Shown: positions 14,869 to 23,802 of the stretch, one piece after another | Layout: each line of letters begins with the position of its first letter | Position numbering within the stretch: the stretch's first letter is position 1 | Source of the DNA: Oscillospiraceae bacterium | Lineage (GTDB): Bacteria > Bacillota > Clostridia > Oscillospirales > Oscillospiraceae | Reading direction: 5' to 3' | DNA: 64,000 nt | NCBI GenBank assembly: GCA_017398725.1 | Contig: JAFQFA010000002.1 | Coordinates: 1-64,000, forward strand | Made by a program: the position numbers and the translations under genes | Notes under the pieces: model-generated | Seen by the model: only the letters and a program-made list of their open reading frames with translations | Database searches by the model: none | What the model was told of the DNA's origin: nothing

Positions 14869-16839
14869 ATGTTATTGACTAAAATTGCAATCAAAAACTT
14901 TCGCCTATTGGTTAATGCAGAATTGAATGTTGATGAAGATATTACACTGATTGTCGGTCGGAACAACACAGCAAAAACATCTTGCATGGATATGCTAGGG
15001 AAGGTTATCAAGGGGAAACCGCTAACATATGATGATTTTCCTTTAAGTAAGCGAAAGTATGCATATTTCTTGCTTGAGCATTTTATTAAGGGTACGATTA
15101 CCTATGAACGCCTTTGTAAAAAATTTCCCCAAGCTGCCATTGAGTTCTGGGTGGACTATTCTTTGGATGATCCTGATGCGAATCTGGGTGCACTTTCTCC
15201 GTTTATCATTGATGTGGATGTTGATACCACACAAGCTGTTATTCGTGCAGAGTACAAACTTAAAATGGAAGAAAATACATTGCGTGAATTGTTTGCACCG
15301 TGCTTCTTTGAAAACGGCGTATTCGTAAAGCGACTTGAAGATGTGCGCGACATATGTATAGCAAACTTCCCAAAAATGTTCGACTTAACCATTTATGCAA
15401 TTAACCCTAAAAATACTGCAGATGTTCAAGTTAAGACGCAAAAAGAACTCTCAGATCTTTTCCCTTTTTACCCAATCCATGCAGAACGGTTTTTGGGTGA
15501 GGCCGCAGAAGATAATCAGAGCTCACTAGGGTCATTGATTACCAGCTATTTTAGCGTTGACCTTGATAATCTTGATCCGCAAATTGCAAATGATGTGAAA
15601 GTGTTGCGAGAAACGGTTGAGAAAGCAAATATTGCAATTCAAAGAAAGAGTAGCGAACTACTTAGTTCCATTGTTGATCGGTCTGTCGGCTTTGGTTATC
15701 CTAATAGCGAGGAGCTAAAACTTGGTGTCAACACGAAATTACAGATCGATAATCAAATCAAGGATCAGACGGAGCTTACTTATACTTCAAAAGTTGCAGG
15801 AGAATCTCTTCCAAGTTCTCATAACGGATTAGGATATAAGAATTTGATTAAAATTGAGTTCCAGCTTGCAGCGTTTGCAGGAAAGATTAAGCAAGGAAGC
15901 ACGGCGTGCATCCCATTGCTATTTATAGAAGAACCAGAGTCGCATATGCATCCGCAAATGCAACACACATTTGCCAGTTATTTGAGAACTTTCTTGGGAG
16001 AAATATCCGATGTTCATATTCAGTCGTTTCTCACATCACACTCCGCACATATTGCAAATACAATTGACTTCTCAAAAATAAGATATGCACAAAAAACAAG
16101 GCGGGGTGTTGTGTATAAGGACCTAAATATCTTTTCGCAGATCCAAACAGTAAATTTGGAGTTCATTCAAAAGTATCTTACACTCAGCCGGTGTGATATG
16201 TTTTTCGCGGATAAGATCATTTTTGTGGAAGGCGCCTCCGAAAGGCTCCTTTTGCCTGATATGATTGAAAAATGTGCCAATGCGGGACTATTCGATTCAC
16301 AAGAATATAAACTACCTGCTCAATATTATGCTTTGATTGAAATTGGCGGAGCGTATGCGTATAAGTTTATTCCTTTTATAGAATTCTTGGGAATACCGTG
16401 CCTTATACTAACTGATATTGATGCTATGGAAGATGGACGGACAAAGGCTGCTGTCAGCAAGGGTAAGGTTACATCTAACTCTACGTTAAAGTGGTGGATG
16501 CGCAAACATAAGAATTTGCCAGAGGACGACCCTTCTACAATTAATCTTTCCGAGATTATAGCGTTAACAGCTGAGGAGAAGACACGCGGGACTTGTCACG
16601 TGGAGTTCCAAACCAGTGAATATGGCCTGTGTGGGCGTTCTTTGGAAGAGTCAATTATGAATGTAAATCGAGCTCATTACGAATTGGCGGAGCCGGTCAC
16701 AGAGGACAAGTTGTCATTTAAGGATAAAAGCAAGACTGATTTTGCACTTAATCTTATCACGAAAAAGCCAGATTATGCGATTCCAAACTATATTAAGAAT
16801 GGTTTGGTTTGGCTTAATGATCAGCAGGTATTGATATAG
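14869..16839 (+). CDS. gajA: GajA-like OLD-family ATPase-TOPRIM nuclease (Gabija)
   Basis: 656 residues. The N-terminal ABC-type ATPase starts L-T-K-I-A-I-K-N-F-R with Walker A G-R-N-N-T-A-K-T-S at about 31-39, where the usual Gly before Lys is Ala. Walker B and the D-loop are in F-I-E-E-P-E-S-H-M-H-P-Q-M-Q. The C-terminal TOPRIM domain has I-F-V-E-G-A-S-E-R at about 450 and L-T-D-I-D-A-M-E-D at about 513, the metal-binding residues. In the Gabija antiphage system GajA nicks DNA and is held in check by nucleotides until phage replication depletes them. The ATG at 14869 has GGAGGA upstream; an ATG at 14857 is the alternative. The partner helicase begins 14 bases downstream. Family call is firm; antiphage activity is inferred from the pair. 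Confidence 0.9.
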   Translation: MLLTKIAIKNFRLLVNAELNVDEDITLIVGRNNTAKTSCMDMLGKVIKGKPLTYDDFPLSKRKYAYFLLEHFIKGTITYERLCKKFPQAAIEFWVDYSLDDPDANLGALSPFIIDVDVDTTQAVIRAEYKLKMEENTLRELFAPCFFENGVFVKRLEDVRDICIANFPKMFDLTIYAINPKNTADVQVKTQKELSDLFPFYPIHAERFLGEAAEDNQSSLGSLITSYFSVDLDNLDPQIANDVKVLRETVEKANIAIQRKSSELLSSIVDRSVGFGYPNSEELKLGVNTKLQIDNQIKDQTELTYTSKVAGESLPSSHNGLGYKNLIKIEFQLAAFAGKIKQGSTACIPLLFIEEPESHMHPQMQHTFASYLRTFLGEISDVHIQSFLTSHSAHIANTIDFSKIRYAQKTRRGVVYKDLNIFSQIQTVNLEFIQKYLTLSRCDMFFADKIIFVEGASERLLLPDMIEKCANAGLFDSQEYKLPAQYYALIEIGGAYAYKFIPFIEFLGIPCLILTDIDAMEDGRTKAAVSKGKVTSNSTLKWWMRKHKNLPEDDPSTINLSEIIALTAEEKTRGTCHVEFQTSEYGLCGRSLEESIMNVNRAHYELAEPVTEDKLSFKDKSKTDFALNLITKKPDYAIPNYIKNGLVWLNDQQVLI

Positions 16840-16852
16840 AGGAGGTGACTTT

Positions 16853-18589
16853 ATGAGCGGAGAAAACGAGAAGAATAACTACCAAATTGCAAAAGAAGAG
16901 GCTGATAAGGTTGACGAATTGATTATCTCTACCCTCCAACAAGGTCGCAGCTTTCGAGTAGAAGCAGGTGCGGGATCGGGCAAAACGTACTCACTTAACA
17001 GGGTTATTGAATGGGTACAAGCTAATAAGTGGAACGAATACAAGAGAAAGAATCAAAATGTGATATGTATCACTTATACCAACGCGGCGGTGGATGTAAT
17101 CGCAGAACGGCTTACAAACAATTCCTTTATTTTGCCGTCGACAATTCACTCATTTGCTTGGGGCGCAATAAAACAGTATCAAAGCACCCTAATGGATATG
17201 ATTGCAAAGGACGAAAAGTTGTGGGCAAAAGAATCTGATTTCTCAGGTATAACTTCTATCCAGTACGATAGAGGCTACCGATATGTCAGCAAGGGAACAC
17301 ATTACCTGTTTCATGATGATGTAATTAAACTCTTTGCTGCAATGCTGGACAATGCAAAATTTAGGCGTGTATTCAGCGATAAATACCCTTTAATCCTTAT
17401 TGATGAATATCAAGATTCCTTCCAATCGATTATCGATCGCTTTATCGAACATTTTATTTCTAAGGGAACAGGACCTCAGTTTGGCTTTTTCGGTGATGCG
17501 TGGCAGACAATCTATCAGTCTAATAATGCTTGTGGGTTGATTGATCATGATAACCTGGTTGTGATCCCTAAAGGATCAAATTTTAGGTCTGCGCCTAGAA
17601 TTGTAGAGTTGCTTAATAATATTCGTCCGGAACTGCCACAACAGTCCGCTGTAGATGAATTTGAAGGCGAAGTTGTTGTAGTTACATGTGAAGATTACAC
17701 AGGTGAGCGACGGACCGATCGAAATTTCAAAGAAGATTTACCGGCAGATGAACTAAGAATGCGAATAAATGCTATATCCGCTCACATAAAAGCATCTGTT
17801 CCTGAAGAAGAGACAATTAAAACTCTGATGATTACCCATAAGGTTCTTGCAGCACAACAAGGGTATGAAAAACTTTTAGATATTCTACAAGATGGTCTTC
17901 GGGACAAAGATGATCCTTTTCTGCTGTTCTTTATGGAGACTGTGGAACCTGTATATAAGGCGCTTCAAACTTCTGATATGCAATTGCTCTTCGATACATT
18001 AAAGAAACGATACCCCATTACCAAAAAAACTGAGAAACTCTGCTGGAAAGCATTGGAGCAGGATCTGGCAGAAGTCCGAGAAAAGCGAGCGGCAGATGTT
18101 CTTAAGACAGTAATTGAATCTAACCTAATACCAATTCCACCGCAAGTCGAAGGGTATTATCAACTGTATTGTACAACGCCTGAATTGATCTACCCTAATG
18201 GCGTGCCAATTCAGGAGTTCTTAGAATTGGAGTATGCTCAATTTTTGGCGGCAATTGATTTTCTGTATCCTGAAGCGGAGTTCTCTACAGAACACGGTGT
18301 AAAAGGAGAAGAATACGATAATATTATCTTTGTTATAAGCAAAGGTTGGAATCAATATCAGTTTGAAACCTACGCGCCTATGATTAATGGCTCTGTACCT
18401 ATTCCGAGAGGCAAGGAAGCTTCATTCGAACGGAATCGCAACCTGTTCTATGTATGCTGCTCTAGACCGAAGAAGAGATTAATATTCTTCGTTTCTGTGC
18501 CGATGACTGCCGCTTTTCGCGGTTTTCTAAGTGATCTTGTTGGTGAAGAAAATATCTTAACCTATGGTGAATACTTAGGCGGTATGTAA
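16853..18589 (+). CDS. gajB: GajB-like UvrD-family helicase/NTPase (Gabija)
   Basis: 578 residues of SF1A helicase type: Walker A A-G-A-G-S-G-K-T at 38-45, motif Ia I-T-Y-T-N-A-A-V-D-V-I, Walker B L-I-D-E-Y-Q-D-S at about 182, G-D-A-W-Q-T-I-Y-Q as motif III, N-F-R-S-A-P as motif IV, and F-Y-V-C-C-S-R-P-K-K-R as motif VI. It directly follows the OLD-type gene with GAGGAGGTGA before its ATG. This order and spacing are those of Gabija, in which GajB joins a GajA tetramer and hydrolyses nucleotides or DNA ends as part of the abortive response. It is shorter than the PcrA-like helicase at 5324-8176 and not closely alike. Confidence 0.9.
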   Translation: MSGENEKNNYQIAKEEADKVDELIISTLQQGRSFRVEAGAGSGKTYSLNRVIEWVQANKWNEYKRKNQNVICITYTNAAVDVIAERLTNNSFILPSTIHSFAWGAIKQYQSTLMDMIAKDEKLWAKESDFSGITSIQYDRGYRYVSKGTHYLFHDDVIKLFAAMLDNAKFRRVFSDKYPLILIDEYQDSFQSIIDRFIEHFISKGTGPQFGFFGDAWQTIYQSNNACGLIDHDNLVVIPKGSNFRSAPRIVELLNNIRPELPQQSAVDEFEGEVVVVTCEDYTGERRTDRNFKEDLPADELRMRINAISAHIKASVPEEETIKTLMITHKVLAAQQGYEKLLDILQDGLRDKDDPFLLFFMETVEPVYKALQTSDMQLLFDTLKKRYPITKKTEKLCWKALEQDLAEVREKRAADVLKTVIESNLIPIPPQVEGYYQLYCTTPELIYPNGVPIQEFLELEYAQFLAAIDFLYPEAEFSTEHGVKGEEYDNIIFVISKGWNQYQFETYAPMINGSVPIPRGKEASFERNRNLFYVCCSRPKKRLIFFVSVPMTAAFRGFLSDLVGEENILTYGEYLGGM

Positions 18590-18651
18590 GAATAGTACCA
18601 AAGGAGCTTAAAGCAGCGTAATCGGATAGGCTTACTAAAAGTATTAATAAC

Positions 18652-18829
18652 GAAAAACACCCGGCGGTGGGACCGATTTGGTCTTCCCGTCGGGTGACTG
18701 TTTACGGTAGGAGTATGTGCCGTATCACAGGCGGCCAACTTGCTGTTCTCTGCGCCATTTAAATTATGAAAAGGTGTAGAGGCCTGTGCGCTTTAGAAAT
18801 ATTAGAAAACATGGTGGTTATCAAACTAT
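18652..18829 (+). repeat. Left direct repeat (DR-A) flanking the DUF2971-NACHT module
   Basis: It starts with a large hairpin at 18658-18696: CACCCGGCGGTGGGACC, loop GATTT, GGTCTTCCCGTCGGGTG, whose differences are mainly G-U pairs in plus-strand RNA. It continues with GACTGTTTACGGTAGGAGTAT, then TTCTCTGCGCCATTT and GCGCTTTAGAAATATT. The same blocks in the same order occur at 23268-23473. Identity is partial, with insertions, so the copies are old or under separate selection. Confidence 0.8.
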
Positions 18830-18878
18830 ATTGAAATTTAAACTCGGCAGTTATATTAGTTGGTTCATGTAACAAATG

Positions 18879-18907
18879 TTGACGAAAACAAGCAGAATGT
18901 GTAAAAT
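18879..18907 (+). promoter_or_regulatory. Sigma-A type promoter of the DUF2971 gene
   Basis: TTGACG at 18879-18884 and TAAAAT at 18902-18907 are separated by 17 bases. The ATG at 18942, with GGGGAG upstream, lies 35 bases beyond. The module therefore has its own promoter behind the left direct repeat. Confidence 0.7.
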
Positions 18908-18941
18908 GAAAATACAATGATACTCAGGGGAGTGCGGCCAT

Positions 18942-19844
18942 ATGGAAAATACAAAGAAAAAGCAAACAATACCTTCAGCCTTTTCAGGAATTAACACAAC
19001 AAGTGAGTTGCGTTTATATTTGGATGATAGCATCAACAGGTTAAAATCTAGTAAGTATATCCACCACTATACCACACTTGAAAATGTTGTAAAAATGATT
19101 TGTGGCGGCAGCTGGCATCTTGGGGATGCAGCGAAAATGAACGATAAACTTGAGTATGAAAACGGGGATGAGCAACGCTGGAATAATTTGTTTTTTAGCT
19201 GCTTTATGTGCGAAGATAAAGAGAGCATTGGTATGTGGAGTATGTATGCGCAGCCTTGGGAAAAGGGGGTAAAAATATCTCTCCCGAGTAAGGCTGTGCG
19301 TGATTGGATTTACTCAGCTAAAGAACTATGGGAAATTTCGGTTAAGGACTACACCCCAACAGGAAGGACAATACCATTAGATAATGATATAGTGTCCTTG
19401 CGTTTATCTGCGGTGGCCTATTCTAATGCTGATAGTATGCAGGAGATTACCGAAGAAAAACTGATGTGGAGCAATCAGACAAATAGAAACATTCATAATG
19501 CGGTACGAATTCCAGAGTTGACTGGATACGTCAAAGATATGGCGTGGGCCTATGAGAAAGAAATTCGTGTTAAAGCGGAATTTCATGATGCCGGTGGAAT
19601 TCAACGTGTAGCGGTCCCATTAATTAATGAGATTGTTAGCCAAATGATTATTACTGCAAGTCCGTTGTTTGAGGGGGACCTGCAGCGAGAACTTGAAAAA
19701 AGTGTTGCAAATCATATGGGTGCAAATAATCCATATAGTTTTCCTAACTCTATGAAAATAGATCATAGTATATTTACCCATAGACTAAATATTAAAACTA
19801 TTTGTCAAAACTGTCAGATCAAAGCAAATTATTTGAAAAAGTAA
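18942..19844 (+). CDS. DUF2971-family protein, 300 aa
   Basis: The family pattern is seen in order: Y-I-H-H-Y-T-T-L-E-N, then W-H-L-G-D-A-A-K-M-N-D-K-L-E-Y, then F-F-S-C-F with I-G-M-W-S-M-Y-A-Q-P, and K-E-I-R-V-K-A-E-F near residue 205. DUF2971 proteins are of unknown biochemical function and are often found in variable loci; the family's conserved H-Y-T, N-D-x-x-E and W-x-x-Y residues suggest an enzyme pocket. It is cytoplasmic. It has its own promoter and is followed after 69 bases by the NACHT gene, and both lie between the direct repeats, so they probably act and move together. Confidence 0.85.
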   Translation: MENTKKKQTIPSAFSGINTTSELRLYLDDSINRLKSSKYIHHYTTLENVVKMICGGSWHLGDAAKMNDKLEYENGDEQRWNNLFFSCFMCEDKESIGMWSMYAQPWEKGVKISLPSKAVRDWIYSAKELWEISVKDYTPTGRTIPLDNDIVSLRLSAVAYSNADSMQEITEEKLMWSNQTNRNIHNAVRIPELTGYVKDMAWAYEKEIRVKAEFHDAGGIQRVAVPLINEIVSQMIITASPLFEGDLQRELEKSVANHMGANNPYSFPNSMKIDHSIFTHRLNIKTICQNCQIKANYLKK

Positions 19845-19913
19845 TATAATTAAATACATAATCCACATAAGTTGCCTGCACAGTTTTCGTTATACAGAGA
19901 GAAGGTAAAATGC

Positions 19914-22900
19914 ATGGCTTTATTAATTAATCAATTTAATTTCGGAATATCATTTTTAGATGCATATATCCGTTTGTGCAATAAAACACGCCTTATGGAT
20001 ATTAATATCCTATCAGAAGGTTTTATGTGTGAGTTGTTAAATATTTTATATGGTTATGAATTGTCAAATGTTAATGATACTGATAATTTAACTGCTGGAT
20101 ATGATTTGTTTAGTGATTCTCAAAAAATACTTGTTCAGGTCACTAGCGAGTGCAGACCTGAGAAAATCACTTCATGTGTAGAGACGTTACAGAAACAGGT
20201 GACTGAAAGAAATAATCTAGAGGCGAGGTTGAAGAAACTCGAAGAGGAGTGCAAAAAGGATCCTTCGCTAAGGGATGATAGGGATAATTGCCGTATAAAA
20301 CTACGAAAAATCAAGGATATAAATGGCTATAACATTAAATTTCTCTTTCTTTGTGCAGATGGTGTAAAACTGAAAAAAAGCAATCCTGTGAAGCGTGTTG
20401 CTACATCCGACAATATAATATTTAATCCCCAGGATGACATATTAGATTTCTCTACATTATCTGAAAAAGTACACAGTATTCAATTCAGTGAAAATGCTGG
20501 ATTATTACAGAAATTTATGCAGCGCAATGGCGATATATTTATAAGCAGAAACGTTGTTCCGGATCGCGTGGAAGGAATTATTAAAGAATATGCGGATAAT
20601 TATACCAGCAAGCTGTTTTTGCATACATATGAGAATTCTAGGGTAACACTACAAAATCTTTATATAGATCCTTCTTTTTCTTGTGTTGATGATTCAAATT
20701 GTGGAGGGCAAATTAGCAATACCAGTTCGCGTGATCTGGTTGGCCTTTTATGTGATTTTTTGTGGCAAAAGAAAATAAATGATAAAGAACGCATTTTATT
20801 CATTGAAGGTGATGCTGCAATAGGAAAAACAAGTTTGGTTTCTTGGCTGTGTTATCATTATTTACAGGTGAATAATACAGATATATCTGAGGAAAGACAA
20901 ACCGGGCGTGCAATTTTCATGAATAGAAAAGTAGTATGCGTGCGGTTGAGGGAGCTTGTTTTTTCTGACTCATCTTTAAATCCATGTGAAGTAATGCTTT
21001 CGTATTTGAATATAGAAAGTGTCGAGGAATTTTCGCATCAATATGCAGATGCAATTATCATTCTTGATGGCGCTGACGAGCTTAGCATGGTAAGTGGTGT
21101 GGCAGCTTCTTCTATAGAGTCATTTGTTTTGGATATTAGAAAGGGGTTTAGTAATCATAAAATAATAGTGACAACACGTCCTCATTTTCTAAACATGGAA
21201 GTGTTCAAAAGAAATACATTTAAAATAAGACGGATTAGCTTGGATCATTTTAGCAAACAAATGAGAGAGGAGTGGTTAGAAAAGTATAAGAATTGTCAAG
21301 AGGCAATCCCAGATGCAACCGAAAAGTATATATTATCATTAACGGATGAGGTTGCAGCGGGTGTTGCTGATACACCGTTAGCGTTATATCTTTTAGTGCG
21401 TTGTGATATGCGTGAAGAACTTCAGGGTAATCATTGGGCATTATTTCACGAAATCTTTTCAAAAGCTATTGTTGATGCTGAATATAATGAGAATTTTAAA
21501 AACACCTCTAATGATTTGCGCTTTAGAAGGTCGCGTACAAATTATGAGATAGTTGAACGCATCGCATATAGAATGTTTCAGAACTCCAAGGAAGAACGGT
21601 ATTATGTTGTAGAAAAAGAAATCGAAGATATAATTAGAGATACTGCACTGGGTGGATTAACACCAGAAGCGGTTCGACAGACTTGTGTTTTGTGTGCCTA
21701 TTGGAAAAGCTCAGCGATTCTTGGAGCACTAGAGTTTTACCACAATGATATCAGAGATTACTTTATGTGTGAGTATATATGCGAATCCTTGTGTGATTGT
21801 TTAAATGGATTAAACCGGGAAAAAGTAGTTGATCACTTAATAGAACTTTGTTGCCGACTTTTCTCGTGGGGCGATATTGCTGGTACAACATGGGAACAAG
21901 CGTTTTCTTTCCTTTACTTAAGACTTAAATATGAATCTCAATATGGAGCTGAAACCGGGTCTTTATATCACTTGCTTCAACACAATAGTTGTGTCGCATC
22001 TTTAATGCAAGGAATGATCGAGTCAAAAAGCTTGTGGATATATGATTACAATGAAATGCCCTATATTGCGATAAAATATGTTTTCAGAAATACACTGATG
22101 CTATTCCGTATTTTAATGGAGTTTTTGGTTAATGAGGATAAGGACTCGGTTATTAATCTTTGGCCCACGGAAGAAGACAAGACACAGTGGGACCGCCTTG
22201 GTATTTTTGAGGACTGGCGAGAACTGTTCGTAAAATCAGTTAACATTTCGAAACACAAGAAGATTGGAATTGTAAGCAAAACTTATCTAGGTAATATCTC
22301 GTTAGAACGGTCTATATTGAACGATGCTGATTTTGAAGGATCAACTCTGAGAGATCTAAACTTTAGCATGGCTAACATGCGAAATTGCTCGTTTACATCA
22401 ACCCATATAACCGATGTAGATTTCTCTAATGCTGATTTGCGCAATGCGGATTTTAGTGACGCAGTGTTGACTGGCGTTAATTTCGCAGACGCCAATTTAG
22501 TTGGGGCAAAGTTTGTCGGAGCAAGAATTACAAAGTGTACTTGGAGAAATAGTCGCTTTGGAGAGAATGACTTTTCGAAATCTCACATTGACGAACTAAC
22601 GATTAGTGGTCGAAATGTTAGTGATCTGGTGTTTGCTAACTCTGTTATAAGCAATTCTGACTTTAAAAACTGTAAACTTAACAATGTAATTATCACAGCT
22701 AAAACAAGTTTTTCACAGGTAAATTTCTTAAAAGCAGAATTTGAGGGAATAGTCAGTGAAACGTCTTTTTCTGGTTGTAACCTTAGTAAATGCCGTTTTA
22801 CCGCACTATCAACTTTTAAGGAAAATGAAATAAAAGACTGTTCTTGTGCAGATGCATGTTTTAACGATTTAACAATAGAAAAAAGCAACTTTATTGATTG

Positions 22901-23111
22901 CAACTTTAAAAATGTAAGCTGTGTAGGTACTGTATTTAGGAGAACATGTTTTTTTGGTCAAAAAACGATGCTAGAAGGGTCGGATTTTTCTCGTGCCAAG
23001 GCATATAACTCATCATTTGATGGACTGAATTTTTACCGTGTCCATTTAAGAGCATCTAGCGGGTTTGAGAAATACTCTCGTGAAAATCCCTATTTAGTGG
23101 CATCTCGTTGA
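19914..23111 (+). CDS. SMEK-NACHT-pentapeptide-repeat protein (bacterial NLR-like)
   Basis: 1065 residues in three parts. Residues 1-180 resemble the SMEK domain: I-N-I-L-S-E-G-F-M-C-E-L-L-N-I-L-Y-G-Y, then a Q-V-T-S strand, then a coiled coil. A STAND/NACHT ATPase follows, with Walker A G-D-A-A-I-G-K-T-S at about 298-306, Walker B I-I-I-L-D-G-A-D-E-L at about 382 and T-T-R-P-H as sensor. From about 790 to 1050 there are pentapeptide repeats A-D-F/L-x-x, for example L-R-N-A-D-F-S-D-A and A-N-L-V-G-A. In bacterial NLR-like defence proteins the C-terminal repeats sense an invader and the N-terminal domain is the effector. The start at 19914 is set by GAAGG eight bases upstream. Codon use is A/T-rich compared with the core genes, in line with transfer. 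Confidence 0.85.
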   Translation: MALLINQFNFGISFLDAYIRLCNKTRLMDINILSEGFMCELLNILYGYELSNVNDTDNLTAGYDLFSDSQKILVQVTSECRPEKITSCVETLQKQVTERNNLEARLKKLEEECKKDPSLRDDRDNCRIKLRKIKDINGYNIKFLFLCADGVKLKKSNPVKRVATSDNIIFNPQDDILDFSTLSEKVHSIQFSENAGLLQKFMQRNGDIFISRNVVPDRVEGIIKEYADNYTSKLFLHTYENSRVTLQNLYIDPSFSCVDDSNCGGQISNTSSRDLVGLLCDFLWQKKINDKERILFIEGDAAIGKTSLVSWLCYHYLQVNNTDISEERQTGRAIFMNRKVVCVRLRELVFSDSSLNPCEVMLSYLNIESVEEFSHQYADAIIILDGADELSMVSGVAASSIESFVLDIRKGFSNHKIIVTTRPHFLNMEVFKRNTFKIRRISLDHFSKQMREEWLEKYKNCQEAIPDATEKYILSLTDEVAAGVADTPLALYLLVRCDMREELQGNHWALFHEIFSKAIVDAEYNENFKNTSNDLRFRRSRTNYEIVERIAYRMFQNSKEERYYVVEKEIEDIIRDTALGGLTPEAVRQTCVLCAYWKSSAILGALEFYHNDIRDYFMCEYICESLCDCLNGLNREKVVDHLIELCCRLFSWGDIAGTTWEQAFSFLYLRLKYESQYGAETGSLYHLLQHNSCVASLMQGMIESKSLWIYDYNEMPYIAIKYVFRNTLMLFRILMEFLVNEDKDSVINLWPTEEDKTQWDRLGIFEDWRELFVKSVNISKHKKIGIVSKTYLGNISLERSILNDADFEGSTLRDLNFSMANMRNCSFTSTHITDVDFSNADLRNADFSDAVLTGVNFADANLVGAKFVGARITKCTWRNSRFGENDFSKSHIDELTISGRNVSDLVFANSVISNSDFKNCKLNNVIITAKTSFSQVNFLKAEFEGIVSETSFSGCNLSKCRFTALSTFKENEIKDCSCADACFNDLTIEKSNFIDCNFKNVSCVGTVFRRTCFFGQKTMLEGSDFSRAKAYNSSFDGLNFYRVHLRASSGFEKYSRENPYLVASR

Positions 23112-23267
23112 AAGCTTATATGAATATAGTAGGGCACTGCGTGTTGATCGTTTATCTGCTGTGTTTAGGTTAATCATTGTAGGGACGAGTTTCTTCCTAA
23201 ACCTATTGTGGAGCGATTTAGTTATACTAGCCTTGCTGATTTATAAGGGTAACGCTAAAAACTAACA

Positions 23268-23473
23268 ACAAAAACACCCGGCGGTGAGACCGATTTGGTC
23301 TCGCCGCCGGGTGGCTGTTTATGGTAGCAGTATACACTTTTTCGCAGGCTGTCCGCTGATTTTCTCTACGCCATTTTACGCCAATTTTACGCCATTTTCC
23401 CGTGGGAAGGCATAGAGATGCATGGACTTATGTGTTTTAGAAATGTTGAAAAACCGAGTGTTTATCAAGCTTT
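23268..23473 (+). repeat. Right direct repeat (DR-B) flanking the DUF2971-NACHT module
   Basis: The hairpin at 23275-23313 has a 17-bp stem, CACCCGGCGGTGAGACC and GGTCTCGCCGCCGGGTG around GATTT, with one G-U pair. It is followed by GGCTGTTTATGGTAGCAGTAT, CGCAGGCTG, TTCTCTACGCCATTTT and GTGTTTTAGAAATGTT, all with counterparts in DR-A. Unlike DR-A it has an extra triplet of ACGCCATTTT-type units. The hairpin may also end transcription of the NACHT gene. Confidence 0.8.
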
Positions 23474-23731
23474 ATCGGCATTTGTGGAGATACATTGAAA
23501 TATGGAATCGGTAGTTTCATCACCGATACCTAATTTCATATATTTAATCTCCTTTGCTGTTTGTGTGCTTAGGGTTTGCGTTTTGAAGACGCATACATTT
23601 TTTGTATTATAGCATACCGTTACAACTTTCACAAGGTGATATTTTAAAATCTTGGTGTTGTGAAATGAAAATAAAATGAGGTACAACTGAGAAACATGCA
23701 GTATACTGAGTGTGAATATTGGAAGGTTTCT

Positions 23732-23759
23732 TTGCAATGTTTGCTTTTTCATATATAAT
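23732..23759 (+). promoter_or_regulatory. Sigma-A type promoter of the two-component operon
   Basis: TTGCAA at 23732-23737 and TATAAT at 23754-23759 with a 16-base spacer. The response-regulator ATG is at 23803. Confidence 0.65.
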
Positions 23760-23802
23760 GAATGGAAATAGAGAAAAAACGGCAAAAGAAAGATGGGTGA
23801 AC

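Larger units (their letters stand above)
18590..18941. other. Intergenic region between Gabija and the DUF2971 gene
   Basis: This 352-base gap holds no convincing gene. It contains the left copy of the flanking direct repeat (18652-18829), whose hairpin can also end gajB transcription, and the promoter at 18879-18907 for the next gene. Confidence 0.7.
23112..23802. other. Intergenic region closing the accessory island
   Basis: About 690 bases without a supportable gene. It holds the right direct repeat (23268-23473) and the promoter for the response regulator (23732-23759). An imperfect TTTAGG/CCTAAA inverted repeat near 23155-23205 is too weak to call. Short open frames on the minus strand here have no ribosome site and no family match. 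Confidence 0.7.

Noticed and set aside
23465-23785. A 106-codon minus-strand gene before the response regulator
   Set aside because: It runs through the direct repeat and the response-regulator promoter, lacks a ribosome site and matches no family.
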